From positions 1-64,000 of the forward strand of contig JAOARQ010000042.1 of the NCBI GenBank assembly GCA_025210455.1: 64,000 nucleotides of DNA, given 5' to 3'. Source of the stretch: Pelagimonas sp. Its GTDB lineage: Bacteria; Pseudomonadota; Alphaproteobacteria; Rhodobacterales; Rhodobacteraceae. Positions 26,729-36,062 of this stretch are shown piece by piece. Positions within the stretch are counted from its first letter, which is position 1. Each line of letters begins with the position of its first letter. The notes beneath the pieces were generated by a model. It made no database searches. It was not told the DNA's origin and saw only the letters and a list, made by a program, of their open reading frames with translations. A program made the position numbers and the translations under genes.

Positions 26729-27139
26729 ATGCCTCATCGTCTTGCGCTGTTTTCCCTGCTGGTTCCTGACTATGATCAGGCGCTGATTTTCTTCACCTCA
26801 ATCGGGTTTGAGTGCCGCGAAGATACCGACCTTGGTGGCGGAAAGCGCTGGGTGCGCATCGCGCCACCCCATGCCGAGACCGAGATCCTGCTGGCCCGTG
26901 CGATTGGTGAACGGCAAAGCGCGGCAATTGGCGAACAGGGCGGCGGGCGTGTCTGGCTGTTTCTTGAAAGCCGGGATTTCGAGGCGGATTACGAACGACT
27001 AAAGGCCGCTGGGGTGCATTTCGAGGCCCCCGTGCGCGATGAACCCTATGGGAAGGTTGTTGTCTGGAATGATCCATGGGGCAATCGCTGGGATCTGATC
27101 CAATTTGCCAACCCCGACCGTAGCGGAACAGAGGCCTGA
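26729..27139 (+). CDS. VOC family (glyoxalase/bleomycin-resistance fold) protein
   Basis: A 136-residue protein with the paired beta-alpha-beta-beta-beta fold: LALFSLLVPDYDQALIFFTSIGF at the N-terminus and KVVVWNDPWGNRWDLIQF at the C-terminus. Such proteins include dioxygenases, lyases and resistance proteins; none is indicated here. Start at 26729, after AAAAGAG. The stop codon lies one base before the MITE target duplication. Confidence 0.85.
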   Translation: MPHRLALFSLLVPDYDQALIFFTSIGFECREDTDLGGGKRWVRIAPPHAETEILLARAIGERQSAAIGEQGGGRVWLFLESRDFEADYERLKAAGVHFEAPVRDEPYGKVVVWNDPWGNRWDLIQFANPDRSGTEA

Positions 27140-27140
27140 T

Positions 27141-27411
27141 TAGGGCCTGTTGACATTCACCCCGCGCCCCGGGTTTGAGACCAAAATCTACCAGCGTTAG
27201 GCATTTTGGTGATGTAAAGGTGGCCCCTTTTCGAGCCAAAATAACGCCGCGATGGTGGATTTTGGCCAAATCTCACAGAGATGCGGCGAATTTTGCCCAT
27301 CGCGGCGTTATTTTTCCCTCGTGATCAATCAGATCACGGCGGTCAAAATGCCTTGCGCTGAGCAAAATTCTTCTCGCGCCGGGGGCACGGGGTGAATGTC
27401 AACAGGCCCTA
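27141..27411. mobile_element. MITE: 267-bp fold-back element with 22-bp terminal inverted repeats and TA target duplication
   Basis: The element spans 27143-27409. Its ends are perfect 22-bp inverted repeats (27143-27164 and 27388-27409) that begin GGGCCTGTTGACATTC and extend imperfectly to about 30 bp. A TA dinucleotide flanks both sides (27141-27142, 27410-27411). Internally AAAATAACGCCGCGATGG (27238-27255) is the exact reverse complement of 27297-27314, and most of the left half pairs with the right half. There is no coding capacity. TA duplication suggests mobilisation by an IS630/mariner-type or TA-targeting IS5-type transposase supplied elsewhere. Confidence 0.88.
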
Positions 27412-27906
27412 GGGTTTAGGATTCAGAACCGCTTCTGTTCTGGTCTTTACCGCTTCAAGGCGACCCTCATAGGTTGGTAGTTTGCGCGCTAGCCAGCCAG
27501 GTCCATTGCGGCCACCCACCATGCCTTCGCTGACATCAATCAGCCCGGGGAACCCCTGTTTGGCCAGTTCAGAGGTGACATAATTGGTGCGGTTTCCGGT
27601 GCGGCAGATCATGGCCAGGGGGCGATCCGGATAGCGTTGGCGCAGGTCTAGCAGGGCAGGGACGAATCCGGGCTGTGTCATATCCAGCCCAATCGCGCCT
27701 TCGGCCACGCCGGTTTGCAGCCATTCCTCGGGACGGCGGATGTCGATCAGGACGATGTCTTGGTTTTGTGCCGCTTCATAGGCCGCATACGGTGTCATCC
27801 GGGCGACTTTGGCGGATTGTGCCCAAGCCAGACACGGGCTGAGCGCAAAGGCTGCGCCAAAAGACAGCAGGCTGCGGCGGGATATGGGGCAAGAGGATCG
27901 GCGCAT
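27409..27906 (-). CDS. Exported rhodanese-like protein
   Basis: A 165-residue protein. The start at 27906 has AAGG 6 bases upstream; an ATG at 27930 is possible but lacks a ribosome site. The N-terminus PISRRSLLSFGAAFALSPCLAWA is a Tat-type signal, implying a periplasmic location. The rhodanese domain has DIRRPEEW and the active-site loop MICRTGNRTN with its catalytic Cys. Such domains transfer sulphur from thiosulphate or other donors. The stop codon TAG is built from the last base of the MITE and its TA duplication. Confidence 0.85.
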   Translation of the reverse strand: MRRSSCPISRRSLLSFGAAFALSPCLAWAQSAKVARMTPYAAYEAAQNQDIVLIDIRRPEEWLQTGVAEGAIGLDMTQPGFVPALLDLRQRYPDRPLAMICRTGNRTNYVTSELAKQGFPGLIDVSEGMVGGRNGPGWLARKLPTYEGRLEAVKTRTEAVLNPKP

Positions 27907-28210
27907 GAGAGACCTTGAGAGAGATGACATAGACTTGATATGGCGTGTCTTTAACGTTTTACGAGAGTGGGCTAGATCAAACTGACAGGCTAACCCCTTA
28001 TTTTTAAGCAAGATGATGTTGTTGTATGCGAAGGTATGCGCAAGTTTCTTGCGATTTATATTAACATTTCGCAACAATAAAACAAACTCTTTAACTTTCT
28101 TCCGGTCTGTGATTTACAACGCGGGATGCCTGTCGCTGCACTGCCGCATATGCCGGTAAAAACGCGAATTAACGCCTCATCAGGGGCGTAGGAGTACCTG
28201 AACAAAGGGG

Positions 28211-29791
28211 ATGAGCGTGAAGTTAGGAACGCCAATCGAAGTTGAAGCCGGAGAGAATCGCGTTGCGATGACACCGGATTCGGCACGCCAGTTGCAAAAA
28301 CTGGGATATGACTGTGCCATTCAGTCAGGAGCCGGACAAAAGGCCGGTTTTTCCGATGCGGATTATGAGGCTGCCGGGGTCGAGGTGATCGAAGGGGCCA
28401 AAGCGCTCTGGGATGCCTGTGACATCGTCGCCAAGGTCCGCATTCCGACGGATGAGGAAATGGGCCATCTGCGCGATGACCTGACCCTGATTTCGTTCTT
28501 TAACCCGGGCGCCAATGAGGCCGGTCTGGAAAAGGCGAAAGAGGCCGGGGCCAATGTGATCGCCATGGAAATGGTGCCGCGTATCTCGCGGGCGCAGAAA
28601 ATGGATGCGCTGTCGTCCATGGCCAATATCGCGGGCTACCGCGCGGTCATTGAGGCCGGCAACAACTTTGGCCGCTTTTTCACCGGTCAGGTGACCGCTG
28701 CGGGCAAGGTGCCCCCGGCGAAAGTGCTGGTTGTGGGCGCGGGTGTGGCTGGGCTGGCCGCTATTGGCACCTCGACCTCGCTGGGTGCGATTACTCTGGC
28801 CTTTGACGTGCGTCCCGAAGTGGCCGAGCAGGTCGAATCCATGGGCGCGGAATTTGTCTATCTCGACTTCGAGGAAGAGCAGCAGGATGGCGCAGCCACC
28901 GGCGGTTATGCTTCGGTGCAGTCGGAAGAGTTCCGCAATGCGCAGCTGGCCAAGTTCCGTGAACTGGCGCCTGAGGTGGACATTGTCATCACCACAGCGC
29001 TGATCCCCAACCGTGAAGCGCCCGAGCTTTGGACCAAAGACATGGTCGAAGCCATGAAGCCCGGTTCGGTCATTGTCGATCTTGCGGCGGAAAAGGGCGG
29101 CAACTGCAAGCTGACAGTCGCGGATGAGAAAATCGTCACCGACAATGGCGTGACCATTGTGGGCTATACCGATTTCCCATCGCGCATGGCCACGCAGGCT
29201 TCGACGCTTTATGCGACCAACATTCGTCACATGATGACCGACCTGACCCCTGAAAAAGATGGTCAGATCAATCACAACATGGAAGACGATGTGATCCGTG
29301 GCGCGACCGTGACCCATGAGGGCGCGATCACCTTCCCACCGCCACCGCCCAAGGTACAGGCCATCGCGGCCAAGCCCAAAGAGGTGGTGCCGGAACTGAC
29401 GCCGGAAGAAAAACGCGCACAGGAAGTGGCGGCATTCAAAGCGCAGACCCGTCAGCAGGTGACCCTGCTGGGCATTGGCGCAGCGCTGATCCTTGGTGTG
29501 GGTCTGGTGGCCCCGGCAAGCTTCATGCAGCACTTTATCGTCTTTCTTCTGTCGGTCTTTGTAGGCTTCCAGGTGATCTGGAACGTCAGCCACTCGCTGC
29601 ACACACCGCTGATGGCTGTGACCAATGCGATTTCCTCGATCATCATTCTCGGCGCGCTGATGCAGATCGGCTCGGGCGGGGGTGCTCTGGTTGTTATCCT
29701 TGCTGCCATCTCGGTCTTCTTTGCCGGGATCAATATCTTTGGCGGCTTCCTCGTGACACGGCGCATGCTCGCCATGTTCCAGAAATCGTAA
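28211..29791 (+). CDS. pntA: Re/Si-specific NAD(P)+ transhydrogenase, alpha subunit
   Basis: A 526-residue full-length alpha subunit. Residues 1-380 are the NAD(H)-binding domain I, similar to alanine dehydrogenase: [39 protein letters not shown], and the Rossmann motif [14 protein letters not shown] Pro-rich linker (FPPPPPK) and four C-terminal membrane helices follow. With PntB it couples hydride transfer from NADH to NADP+ to proton entry. The ribosome site is AAAGGGG. pntB follows after 12 bases. Confidence 0.95.
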   Translation: MSVKLGTPIEVEAGENRVAMTPDSARQLQKLGYDCAIQSGAGQKAGFSDADYEAAGVEVIEGAKALWDACDIVAKVRIPTDEEMGHLRDDLTLISFFNPGANEAGLEKAKEAGANVIAMEMVPRISRAQKMDALSSMANIAGYRAVIEAGNNFGRFFTGQVTAAGKVPPAKVLVVGAGVAGLAAIGTSTSLGAITLAFDVRPEVAEQVESMGAEFVYLDFEEEQQDGAATGGYASVQSEEFRNAQLAKFRELAPEVDIVITTALIPNREAPELWTKDMVEAMKPGSVIVDLAAEKGGNCKLTVADEKIVTDNGVTIVGYTDFPSRMATQASTLYATNIRHMMTDLTPEKDGQINHNMEDDVIRGATVTHEGAITFPPPPPKVQAIAAKPKEVVPELTPEEKRAQEVAAFKAQTRQQVTLLGIGAALILGVGLVAPASFMQHFIVFLLSVFVGFQVIWNVSHSLHTPLMAVTNAISSIIILGALMQIGSGGGALVVILAAISVFFAGINIFGGFLVTRRMLAMFQKS

Positions 29792-29803
29792 GGGGCAGGG
29801 ACA

Positions 29804-31237
29804 ATGGAATACGGATTTACTACAGCAGCCTATGTGGGTGCAGCTGTTCTGTTCATCCTGTCACTGGGCGGTCTGTCTGGTCAGGAAAGCGCGAAACGCG
29901 CGGTCTGGTACGGGATTGTCGGCATGGCGCTGGCGGTTGCCGCTACGCTGATCGGGCCGGGATCTGGCCTGTGGCTGTTGTCGATGGTGCTGATCGCCGG
30001 TGGTGGTGCCATTGGTTACATGCTGGCGAAAAAGGTCGAAATGACCCAGATGCCAGAGTTGGTGGCTGGGATGCACGCGCTGGTTGGTCTGGCGGCGGTC
30101 TTTGTCGGCTATAACGCAGAACTGGTGATGAATGCGGTGCAGGGCCTGTCCGGTACTGAAGTTGAGGCGCTCAAGGGCTTCTCGGCCAAGGTGGCGCATA
30201 AAACCCCGGTTGAGATCGGCATTCTGAAGGTTGAGGTCTTCCTTGGCGTCTTCATCGGTGCGATCACCTTCACCGGCTCGGTCATTGCCTATGGCAAGCT
30301 GGCCGGTCGTGTGACATCGGCAGCGACCAAACTGCCCGGTGGGCATATGCTGAATGCCGGCGCGGCGATCCTGTCGCTGATCCTGCTGATCATCTACATG
30401 AGCACCGGCGGCGGCTGGACACTGATCCTGATGTCTCTGCTGGCCTTCTTTATCGGCTATCACCTGATCATGGGCATCGGCGGCGCGGATATGCCTGTTG
30501 TTGTCTCAATGCTGAACTCCTACTCGGGGTGGGCTGCTGCTGCGATTGGTTTCTCGCTGGGCAACGATCTCTTGATTGTGGTTGGTGCGCTGGTTGGCTC
30601 GTCCGGGGCGATCCTGTCTTACATCATGTGTAAGGCGATGAACCGGTCGTTTGTCAGCGTGATCCTTGGTGGCTTTGGTGGTGCGGCAGGTCCGGCCATG
30701 GAAGTGGAAGGTGAACAGGTCGCGATTGATGCGGATGGGGTGTCTCAGGCACTGGAAGACGCAGACAGCGTGATCATCATTCCGGGCTACGGTATGGCGG
30801 TTGCTCAGGCGCAGCAGAATGTGGCGGAACTGACCCGTCGCCTGCGTGCCAAAGGCAAAGAAGTGCGCTTTGCGATCCACCCGGTTGCCGGGCGTCTGCC
30901 GGGCCACATGAACGTGCTGCTGGCCGAAGCCAAGGTGCCTTATGACATCGTGCTGGAAATGGACGAAATCAACGACGATTTCCCCGAAACCGACGTGGCG
31001 ATTGTGATTGGCTCCAATGACATCGTGAACCCTGCGGCGCAGGAAGATCCGAATTCACCCATTGCGGGGATGCCGGTTCTGGAATGCTGGAAGGCCAAGC
31101 AGGTGTTTGTGTCGAAACGTGGTCAGGGCACGGGCTATTCGGGCATCGAAAACCCGCTCTTCTACAAAGAGAACACCCGCATGTTCTATGGCGACGCCAA
31201 GAAATCGCTGGACGATCTGCTGACCCGCATTTCGTAA
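29804..31237 (+). CDS. pntB: NAD(P)+ transhydrogenase, beta subunit
   Basis: A 477-residue subunit. Residues 1-260 hold about nine membrane helices forming the proton path, including [15 protein letters not shown] and [19 protein letters not shown]. The C-terminal domain III binds NADP(H): [37 protein letters not shown] and [13 protein letters not shown]. Together with pntA it supplies NADPH. A strong terminator follows at 31261. Confidence 0.96.
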   Translation: MEYGFTTAAYVGAAVLFILSLGGLSGQESAKRAVWYGIVGMALAVAATLIGPGSGLWLLSMVLIAGGGAIGYMLAKKVEMTQMPELVAGMHALVGLAAVFVGYNAELVMNAVQGLSGTEVEALKGFSAKVAHKTPVEIGILKVEVFLGVFIGAITFTGSVIAYGKLAGRVTSAATKLPGGHMLNAGAAILSLILLIIYMSTGGGWTLILMSLLAFFIGYHLIMGIGGADMPVVVSMLNSYSGWAAAAIGFSLGNDLLIVVGALVGSSGAILSYIMCKAMNRSFVSVILGGFGGAAGPAMEVEGEQVAIDADGVSQALEDADSVIIIPGYGMAVAQAQQNVAELTRRLRAKGKEVRFAIHPVAGRLPGHMNVLLAEAKVPYDIVLEMDEINDDFPETDVAIVIGSNDIVNPAAQEDPNSPIAGMPVLECWKAKQVFVSKRGQGTGYSGIENPLFYKENTRMFYGDAKKSLDDLLTRIS

Positions 31238-31260
31238 CAGCACAGCACATCAATTTCGAA

Positions 31261-31287
31261 AGGGCCCGCCATAGCGCGGGCCCTTTT
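31261..31287 (+). terminator. Terminator of pntAB
   Basis: A perfect 9-bp stem (AGGGCCCGC at 31261-31269 with GCGGGCCCT at 31276-31284), a 6-base loop and a short T tract, 23 bases past pntB. Confidence 0.88.
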
Positions 31288-31354
31288 GTGTTTGGGGGCT
31301 TTGGGATTGCTCTCACCGCGAGGCGCAGGCAATGTCTGTAACAAAGCGTGAGTA

Positions 31355-32380
31355 ATGGGCATGACCACAACACAGACAAGCGAAGCACCACATCTGCGCA
31401 GCCTAATTCTGGCGGCGGTGATTTATCTGTTTGGTGAAAAATCCGATGTTTTGGCAAAACTGGTTCTGCAGGCCTATAACGGTGCCGGGTCTTCGGCTGA
31501 ATGGGCTTATGAGGCGACCATGCTGGGGCTGGCCTTTGGCACTGCGCTTGTTGTGTCTATTTCAGCCATGGCGCAGGATCAGAATCGCGCGGATGACTGG
31601 ACATTGATCGTCGGGATCTGCACCGCCACCTTGGCCGGGTGTCTCAGTATTCTTGAGGTCTGGCTTGATCCCGATAAACCAGTGGCTACAAAACAACTGC
31701 GCCAGACTCTCTTTTTCTATGTCATCTGGGTGTTTCTTGTGATTGCCCCGCTGGTGCGGACCCTGTCGCGCCACCAGGCTCTGCGGGGCAGTGGGGTGAT
31801 CACCTTTATGATGGTGTTTGTCATTGCGGCCTGTCTGGGGCTGGTCCTGGAGCAGGGGGTGGATCTGGTGCTCTGGCCGGTCTTGCAACGCGCGGGTGTG
31901 GATGTGCAGGGCTCTTTTCAGGATGCTCAAGTGTTCAAGGCGCATACGCTTTTGATTCTTGTGTCCTGCTGGGCGGTGACCGGGTTTGGCCCGCAGGCGG
32001 ATCGGCGCTGGCGGGTTTTCTATGCTTTTGGGGCTGCAGTTGCGGCGTTCAGTTTTCCCGTGTTGATGGATAAGGCTGACAACTGGCGCTTGATTTTGTT
32101 TTTCCCGGCGTTGTCGCTGGTCAGTTTGCTGCCACTTTGGAACCGCGTGCCCGACTTGCTGCAAGGCAGGTCGCGAGGCGCCTTGGCTGGATCCATACTG
32201 CGTGTGGGGGGAATGGCTGGGATCACATGTGCTTTCTTTTGGATTCCAGACTCTTACCGCCCGGTTGAGACCGCTGTGGTTGCGGCTGCTACCGCAGTCG
32301 CTGGCCTTTGTGTCCCGCTGGTGCTGTGGTGGGCCGGGGGGCTGCTGCGCCGGTTCGGAGTGCTGGCAAAGGAAAGTTAG
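31355..32380 (+). CDS. Multi-spanning membrane protein of unknown function
   Basis: A 341-residue protein with about eight to nine hydrophobic segments, a short cytoplasmic-type N-terminus and few charged loops. No transporter or enzyme motif is recognised. A second ATG at 31361 could be the true start. It stands alone between the pntAB terminator and bioY, and the neighbours give no clue to its role. The long reading frame and amino-acid composition with regular transmembrane spacing support it as a real gene. Confidence 0.7.
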   Translation: MGMTTTQTSEAPHLRSLILAAVIYLFGEKSDVLAKLVLQAYNGAGSSAEWAYEATMLGLAFGTALVVSISAMAQDQNRADDWTLIVGICTATLAGCLSILEVWLDPDKPVATKQLRQTLFFYVIWVFLVIAPLVRTLSRHQALRGSGVITFMMVFVIAACLGLVLEQGVDLVLWPVLQRAGVDVQGSFQDAQVFKAHTLLILVSCWAVTGFGPQADRRWRVFYAFGAAVAAFSFPVLMDKADNWRLILFFPALSLVSLLPLWNRVPDLLQGRSRGALAGSILRVGGMAGITCAFFWIPDSYRPVETAVVAAATAVAGLCVPLVLWWAGGLLRRFGVLAKES

Positions 32381-32460
32381 GGAACCAGTCCGCGTGCACC
32401 GAATTTGCAGCTGCTAATATCGGCTTTGCAAATTACTCAGCCCTGACGTCAACAGAAGAC

Positions 32461-32474
32461 TTGCGATAGATCAA
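32461..32474 (+). promoter_or_regulatory. Possible FNR/FixK-type box upstream of bioY
   Basis: TTGCGATAGATCAA fits the FixK-like pattern TTG[A/C]-N6-[T/G]CAA and has one perfect FNR half-site (ATCAA). It is 50 bases before the bioY start. No canonical BioR palindrome (TTATCTATAA) is present in the gap. Single-site pattern matches like this are often chance. Confidence 0.25.
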
Positions 32475-32523
32475 GCGATCAGGCAAAACCCTTTGTGACA
32501 TTAGGATAACCTAGGGGGAAATC

Positions 32524-33123
32524 ATGAACCTCACCATGAATCGCAATGTGCTGGTCGAAATGTTCGGCGCAAATGAAGGCACCGCCCTGCGCGTCAAGCA
32601 GGTGGCGCTGGTTGTTTTTGGCATCGTCGCCCTGGCGGTTGCTGCAAAAATCAAAGTGCCAATGTGGCCGGTTCCGATCACCATGGGCACATTTGCTGTG
32701 CTGACCATTGGCGCTGCCTATGGCCCGCGTCTGGGTCTGGCGACCATCCTGGGCTACATGATTGTGGGCGCTCTGGGCTTTGACGTCTTTGCGGGTTCCT
32801 CGGCTGAAAAATTCGGTCTGGAATACATGATGGGCGGTACAGGCGGCTATCTGGTGGGCTATGTTCTGGCGACGTTGGCGTTGGGAACACTGGCGCGCGC
32901 GGGCTGGGATCGCTCGATGCCGAAGATGGCGGGCGCCATGCTGCTGGGCAATGCGCTGATCTATGTTCCGGGCCTGATCTGGCTGGGCATGCTGTACGGC
33001 TGGGACAAGCCGATCCTGCAGTGGGGCTTGACACCTTTCCTGATTGGCGACGCGATCAAGCTGGCACTGGCTGCGGTTCTGCTGCCTGCCGTTTGGAAAA
33101 TGGTTGGCAAAGCCCGCGGCTAA
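32524..33123 (+). CDS. bioY: Biotin transporter substrate-binding protein BioY
   Basis: A 199-residue ECF-type S component with six hydrophobic segments. Family sequences seen: KIKVPMWPVPITMGTFAVLTIGAAYGPRLG, GGTGGYLVGYVLA, and LGNALIYVPGLIWLG. BioY binds and imports biotin, either alone or with an energising module. No bioM or bioN gene is adjacent, which is common in alphaproteobacteria with solitary BioY. AGGGGGA precedes the ATG. A strong terminator follows. Confidence 0.94.
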   Translation: MNLTMNRNVLVEMFGANEGTALRVKQVALVVFGIVALAVAAKIKVPMWPVPITMGTFAVLTIGAAYGPRLGLATILGYMIVGALGFDVFAGSSAEKFGLEYMMGGTGGYLVGYVLATLALGTLARAGWDRSMPKMAGAMLLGNALIYVPGLIWLGMLYGWDKPILQWGLTPFLIGDAIKLALAAVLLPAVWKMVGKARG

Positions 33124-33145
33124 GGCTTTCAATCAGAAAAATGCA

Positions 33146-33175
33146 AAGGGTCGGACATTGTCCGACCCTTTTCTT
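33146..33175 (+). terminator. Terminator of bioY
   Basis: A perfect 11-bp stem (33146-33156 with 33160-33170), a 3-base loop and TTTTCTTTT. Confidence 0.9.
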
Positions 33176-33275
33176 TTGTGGCTACCCTGTGTGGGTATCT
33201 GGGATCTGTCCAGCGCTCCGCCCCCTGACTTTGGGCCAATTTCCCCAGAGTTTGTCTGGCAACAAGAAGATGGGG

Positions 33276-34487
33276 TCAGAGCAGCTCTGTGAGCACCTTG
33301 GCCCCTTGTTCCAGGGTTTTATGCACCGGGCATTTATCAGCGATTTCCAGCAGGCGCGCACGCTGGGTTGCGTCCAGATCCCCTGTCAGAGTGATCTTGC
33401 GGTGGAACTGATCAATGCGTGAAGGGTTGCCCGTGGCGGCATCCTGCGCGTGGACCTTGTTATGGGTCACATCCACGCTGACACCGGTCAGTGGCCAGCC
33501 TTTGCGCCGCGCATACATGCGGATCGTCATTGATGTACAGGCCCCAAGCCCGGCTGAGACAAACCCATAGGGGGTCATGCCGCGATCGGTGCCGCCATAG
33601 GCTTCGGGTTCGTCAGCCAGAGTATGGTGGTGTGGGCCGGCCTGAACATCCTGCAAGAACCCATTGGCGTCAGCTTCGGTCACGCGGATGATGCCCTCAG
33701 GCGCGCCGATGGGCGGGGCAGGCGGGTTCAGCGGCACATAGCGATCCACCCAGGCGGCAATCACATCCGCCGCATATTCCGCATCACAGGGGTCGCTGAT
33801 CAGGTGATCTGCGTCATCCAATGTGACAAAGCTTTTGGGATGTTTGGCGGTGGTAAAGATCTCGGCCGCGTTTGAGATATCCACGACACTGTCCATCGGC
33901 GCATGCAGGACCAGCAGCGCGCGCTTCATGTTGGGCAGGCTTTCCTTGAGCGACGCGATTTCGGTGTCTTTGACAAAGTCGCGGCCAATGGTGATCGGAC
34001 GCCCCCCCAGGTTGACCGAGGCTTTGCCGTCGCGCTCGATCTCTTCCAGCGCATGGGCAAAGTTGTGGGTGACGTGATGCGGATCAAAAGGGGAGCCAAT
34101 GGAGACCACAGCCTTGGCTGAAGCAATCTGAGGCGCGGCGCGCAAAATGGCGGTACCGCCCAGCGAATGGCCGATCAGCAGCTGGGGTGCCATGCCGCGC
34201 GTTTCCAGATAGGCGGCGGCGGCCTTCAGATCAGCGACATTGGAACAAAAGGTGGTATTGGCGAATTCGCCCTGACTGTGGCCCAGCCCGGTGAAATCAA
34301 ACCGCAGTACGGCAATCCCCATGGCCGCCAGCCGCGCAGAGATGCGCCGCGCCGCCGGGATATCCTTGGAGCAGGTAAAGCAATGGGCAAACAGAGCGGT
34401 CGCCAGATGCGGCCCCTCGGGCAGATCCAGCCGTGCGGCCAGCTGTTCCCCGGAATGGCCGGGGAAGGTGATGCGTTCAGTCGGCAT
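33276..34487 (-). CDS. Bifunctional alpha/beta hydrolase and OsmC family protein
   Basis: A 403-residue fusion. Residues 1-255 form an alpha/beta hydrolase with an oxyanion region FAHCFTC, nucleophile elbow [10 protein letters not shown], and an acid/His pair near LDDADHLI. Residues 265-403 form an OsmC/Ohr-like domain with the two redox cysteines in [17 protein letters not shown] and KCPVHKTLE. OsmC domains reduce organic hydroperoxides; the attached hydrolase might release or cleave acyl hydroperoxides. This fusion architecture occurs in other proteobacteria. The gene is convergent with bioY and divergent from the EEP gene. Confidence 0.9.
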   Translation of the reverse strand: MPTERITFPGHSGEQLAARLDLPEGPHLATALFAHCFTCSKDIPAARRISARLAAMGIAVLRFDFTGLGHSQGEFANTTFCSNVADLKAAAAYLETRGMAPQLLIGHSLGGTAILRAAPQIASAKAVVSIGSPFDPHHVTHNFAHALEEIERDGKASVNLGGRPITIGRDFVKDTEIASLKESLPNMKRALLVLHAPMDSVVDISNAAEIFTTAKHPKSFVTLDDADHLISDPCDAEYAADVIAAWVDRYVPLNPPAPPIGAPEGIIRVTEADANGFLQDVQAGPHHHTLADEPEAYGGTDRGMTPYGFVSAGLGACTSMTIRMYARRKGWPLTGVSVDVTHNKVHAQDAATGNPSRIDQFHRKITLTGDLDATQRARLLEIADKCPVHKTLEQGAKVLTELL

Positions 34488-34549
34488 GACAGAGTCCTTG
34501 AAAAACTATTGGCACCAAGTTTGGGGGCGAATAGAGATCAGGGCAAGAG

Positions 34550-35464
34550 ATGCGACAGGAACGTCACAGGAAGGTGAGGCGCGTGAGACTATTCGTGACA
34601 ATTGTGTCGGTCACTTTTCTGGCGCTTGTGGCGGGCAGTTTTCTGGGGGGCGTCCACCCGGCTGGTGATAGTCTGGCGGTCTTTCGTCGTGAACTGCTGG
34701 TGCTGGCCACGCTGGCGGTGATCTGGAGCGCCTGGCCGCGCGGGCTGCGCTGGCCGATTGCCGGATTGGGGCTGATGGCGCTGGCCTGGCATGCAGCGCA
34801 ATTGTTGCCAGTGGCCAACAGGCAGGCTGTGCCGGATTTCACGCTTTATCAGCAGAACCTCTGGGTCAACGGGCAGGATTATGATCAGCTGTTGGATCAG
34901 ATCGCCCAGACCAACCCGGATATGATCACCCTGCAAGAGGTGTCACAGGGCAATGAGGGGGTTCTTGAACAGTTGCGCACCCAATATCCATCACAGCTTT
35001 TGTGCCGGAAAATCCACATTGGCGAGGCCGTGCTGTCACGCTTTCCCAAGGTGCCCGGGCGTGAGTTTTGCTCTGAACGTGACGGGCTGGCCGGGATGCT
35101 GTTAGAGACGCCGCAGGGGCCTGTCTGGCTGGTGTCTTACCATGTCAGCTGGCCTTGGCCCTTCGGCCAGGCCGAGCAACTGGCGCAGCTTTTGCCCCAT
35201 CTTGAAACCCTGCAAGAGCCGGTCATTCTGGCCGGTGATTTCAATGCGGTGGCCTGGTCCCATGCGATGTCTCAGGTCGAAAAGGCCACTGGCAGTCTGC
35301 GCCTTGGCCCACAGCAACACAGTTATTATCTGAAAAACCGTTGGCCCCTTGCCATCGATCACGTGCTGGCCCCCAAAGGATATGGCGGACGCACGATACG
35401 AATGCCGAACTTTTTGCAGGACCACCACGGGATATTGGCCCAGCTTTGGAGAGAAGACAGATGA
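34550..35464 (+). CDS. Endonuclease/exonuclease/phosphatase family protein, membrane-anchored
   Basis: A 304-residue protein. Two or three hydrophobic helices occupy residues 14-95. The EEP domain follows, with MITLQEVSQGNEGVLEQL (catalytic Glu), VSYHVSWPW, VILAGDFNAVAWS (Asp and Asn) and a C-terminal AIDHVLAPKG (Asp-His). The domain probably faces the periplasm. A GTG at 34583 preceded by AGGAAGG is an alternative start. The stop overlaps the Nudix start (ATGA). Confidence 0.85.
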   Translation: MRQERHRKVRRVRLFVTIVSVTFLALVAGSFLGGVHPAGDSLAVFRRELLVLATLAVIWSAWPRGLRWPIAGLGLMALAWHAAQLLPVANRQAVPDFTLYQQNLWVNGQDYDQLLDQIAQTNPDMITLQEVSQGNEGVLEQLRTQYPSQLLCRKIHIGEAVLSRFPKVPGREFCSERDGLAGMLLETPQGPVWLVSYHVSWPWPFGQAEQLAQLLPHLETLQEPVILAGDFNAVAWSHAMSQVEKATGSLRLGPQQHSYYLKNRWPLAIDHVLAPKGYGGRTIRMPNFLQDHHGILAQLWREDR

Positions 35465-36003
35465 CAGAGATTGCCGGAGTTGGCGCCTTTGACCCCACCA
35501 ACACACGCGAAGCCAAAGACTGGGCGCGGATGCAGGATTTTGTGGCCGCACGAGGGGCTGCGGCCTTTTCACGTGATCCGCTGATTGGCGGGCATGTCAC
35601 CGGCTCTGCCTTTATTCTGTCACCGGATCGCAGTGCTGTTTTGCTGACACATCACCGCAAGCTGGATATCTGGATCCAGCTGGGCGGGCACTGCGATGGC
35701 ATTGCGGATGCGCGCTTTGTCGCCCTGAAAGAGGCCTATGAAGAATCCGGTCTAAGCCGGATCAGATTGCTGTCTGACCAGGTGCTGGACGTGGATATCC
35801 ACCAGATCCCCGAAGGTAAAGAGCCCGCCCATCTGCACTATGATGCCCGTTTCCTCATGCAGGCCGAAGCGGGTGACATCGCGGTCTCTGATGAAAGCCA
35901 CGATCTGGCCTGGGTGCCACTGGATCAGTTGGAAGACTATACGCAGGAGCGATCAGTTTTGCAGATGCGCGAGAAGTTTCGGCTTTGGAGAAGTCGGGTT
36001 TGA
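35461..36003 (+). CDS. Nudix hydrolase
   Basis: A 180-residue protein with a Nudix box, GGHCDGIADARFVALKEAYEESGL, where the usual Arg-Glu pair is Lys-Glu. Substrate cannot be assigned. It is coupled by ATGA overlap to the EEP phosphatase gene, so the two are co-expressed, although one product is cytosolic and the other probably membrane-bound. LDIWIQLGGH is shared with a common Nudix subgroup found in many proteobacteria. Confidence 0.9.
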   Translation: MTEIAGVGAFDPTNTREAKDWARMQDFVAARGAAAFSRDPLIGGHVTGSAFILSPDRSAVLLTHHRKLDIWIQLGGHCDGIADARFVALKEAYEESGLSRIRLLSDQVLDVDIHQIPEGKEPAHLHYDARFLMQAEAGDIAVSDESHDLAWVPLDQLEDYTQERSVLQMREKFRLWRSRV

Positions 36004-36041
36004 CAGACATATATGAACACGCTTAGATTGTATTGATTTTT

Positions 36042-36047
36042 TATAAT
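36042..36047 (+). promoter_or_regulatory. Possible -10 box of the Sel1 repeat gene
   Basis: A perfect TATAAT in an AT-rich stretch (36005-36055) directly before the gene. No convincing -35 box is seen at the usual spacing. Confidence 0.35.
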
Positions 36048-36062
36048 ATTTAGCAGCGCACA

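Noticed and set aside
28325-29602. Minus-strand frame of 425 codons opposite pntA
   Set aside because: His/Arg-rich antisense product with no family resemblance; pntA is certain.
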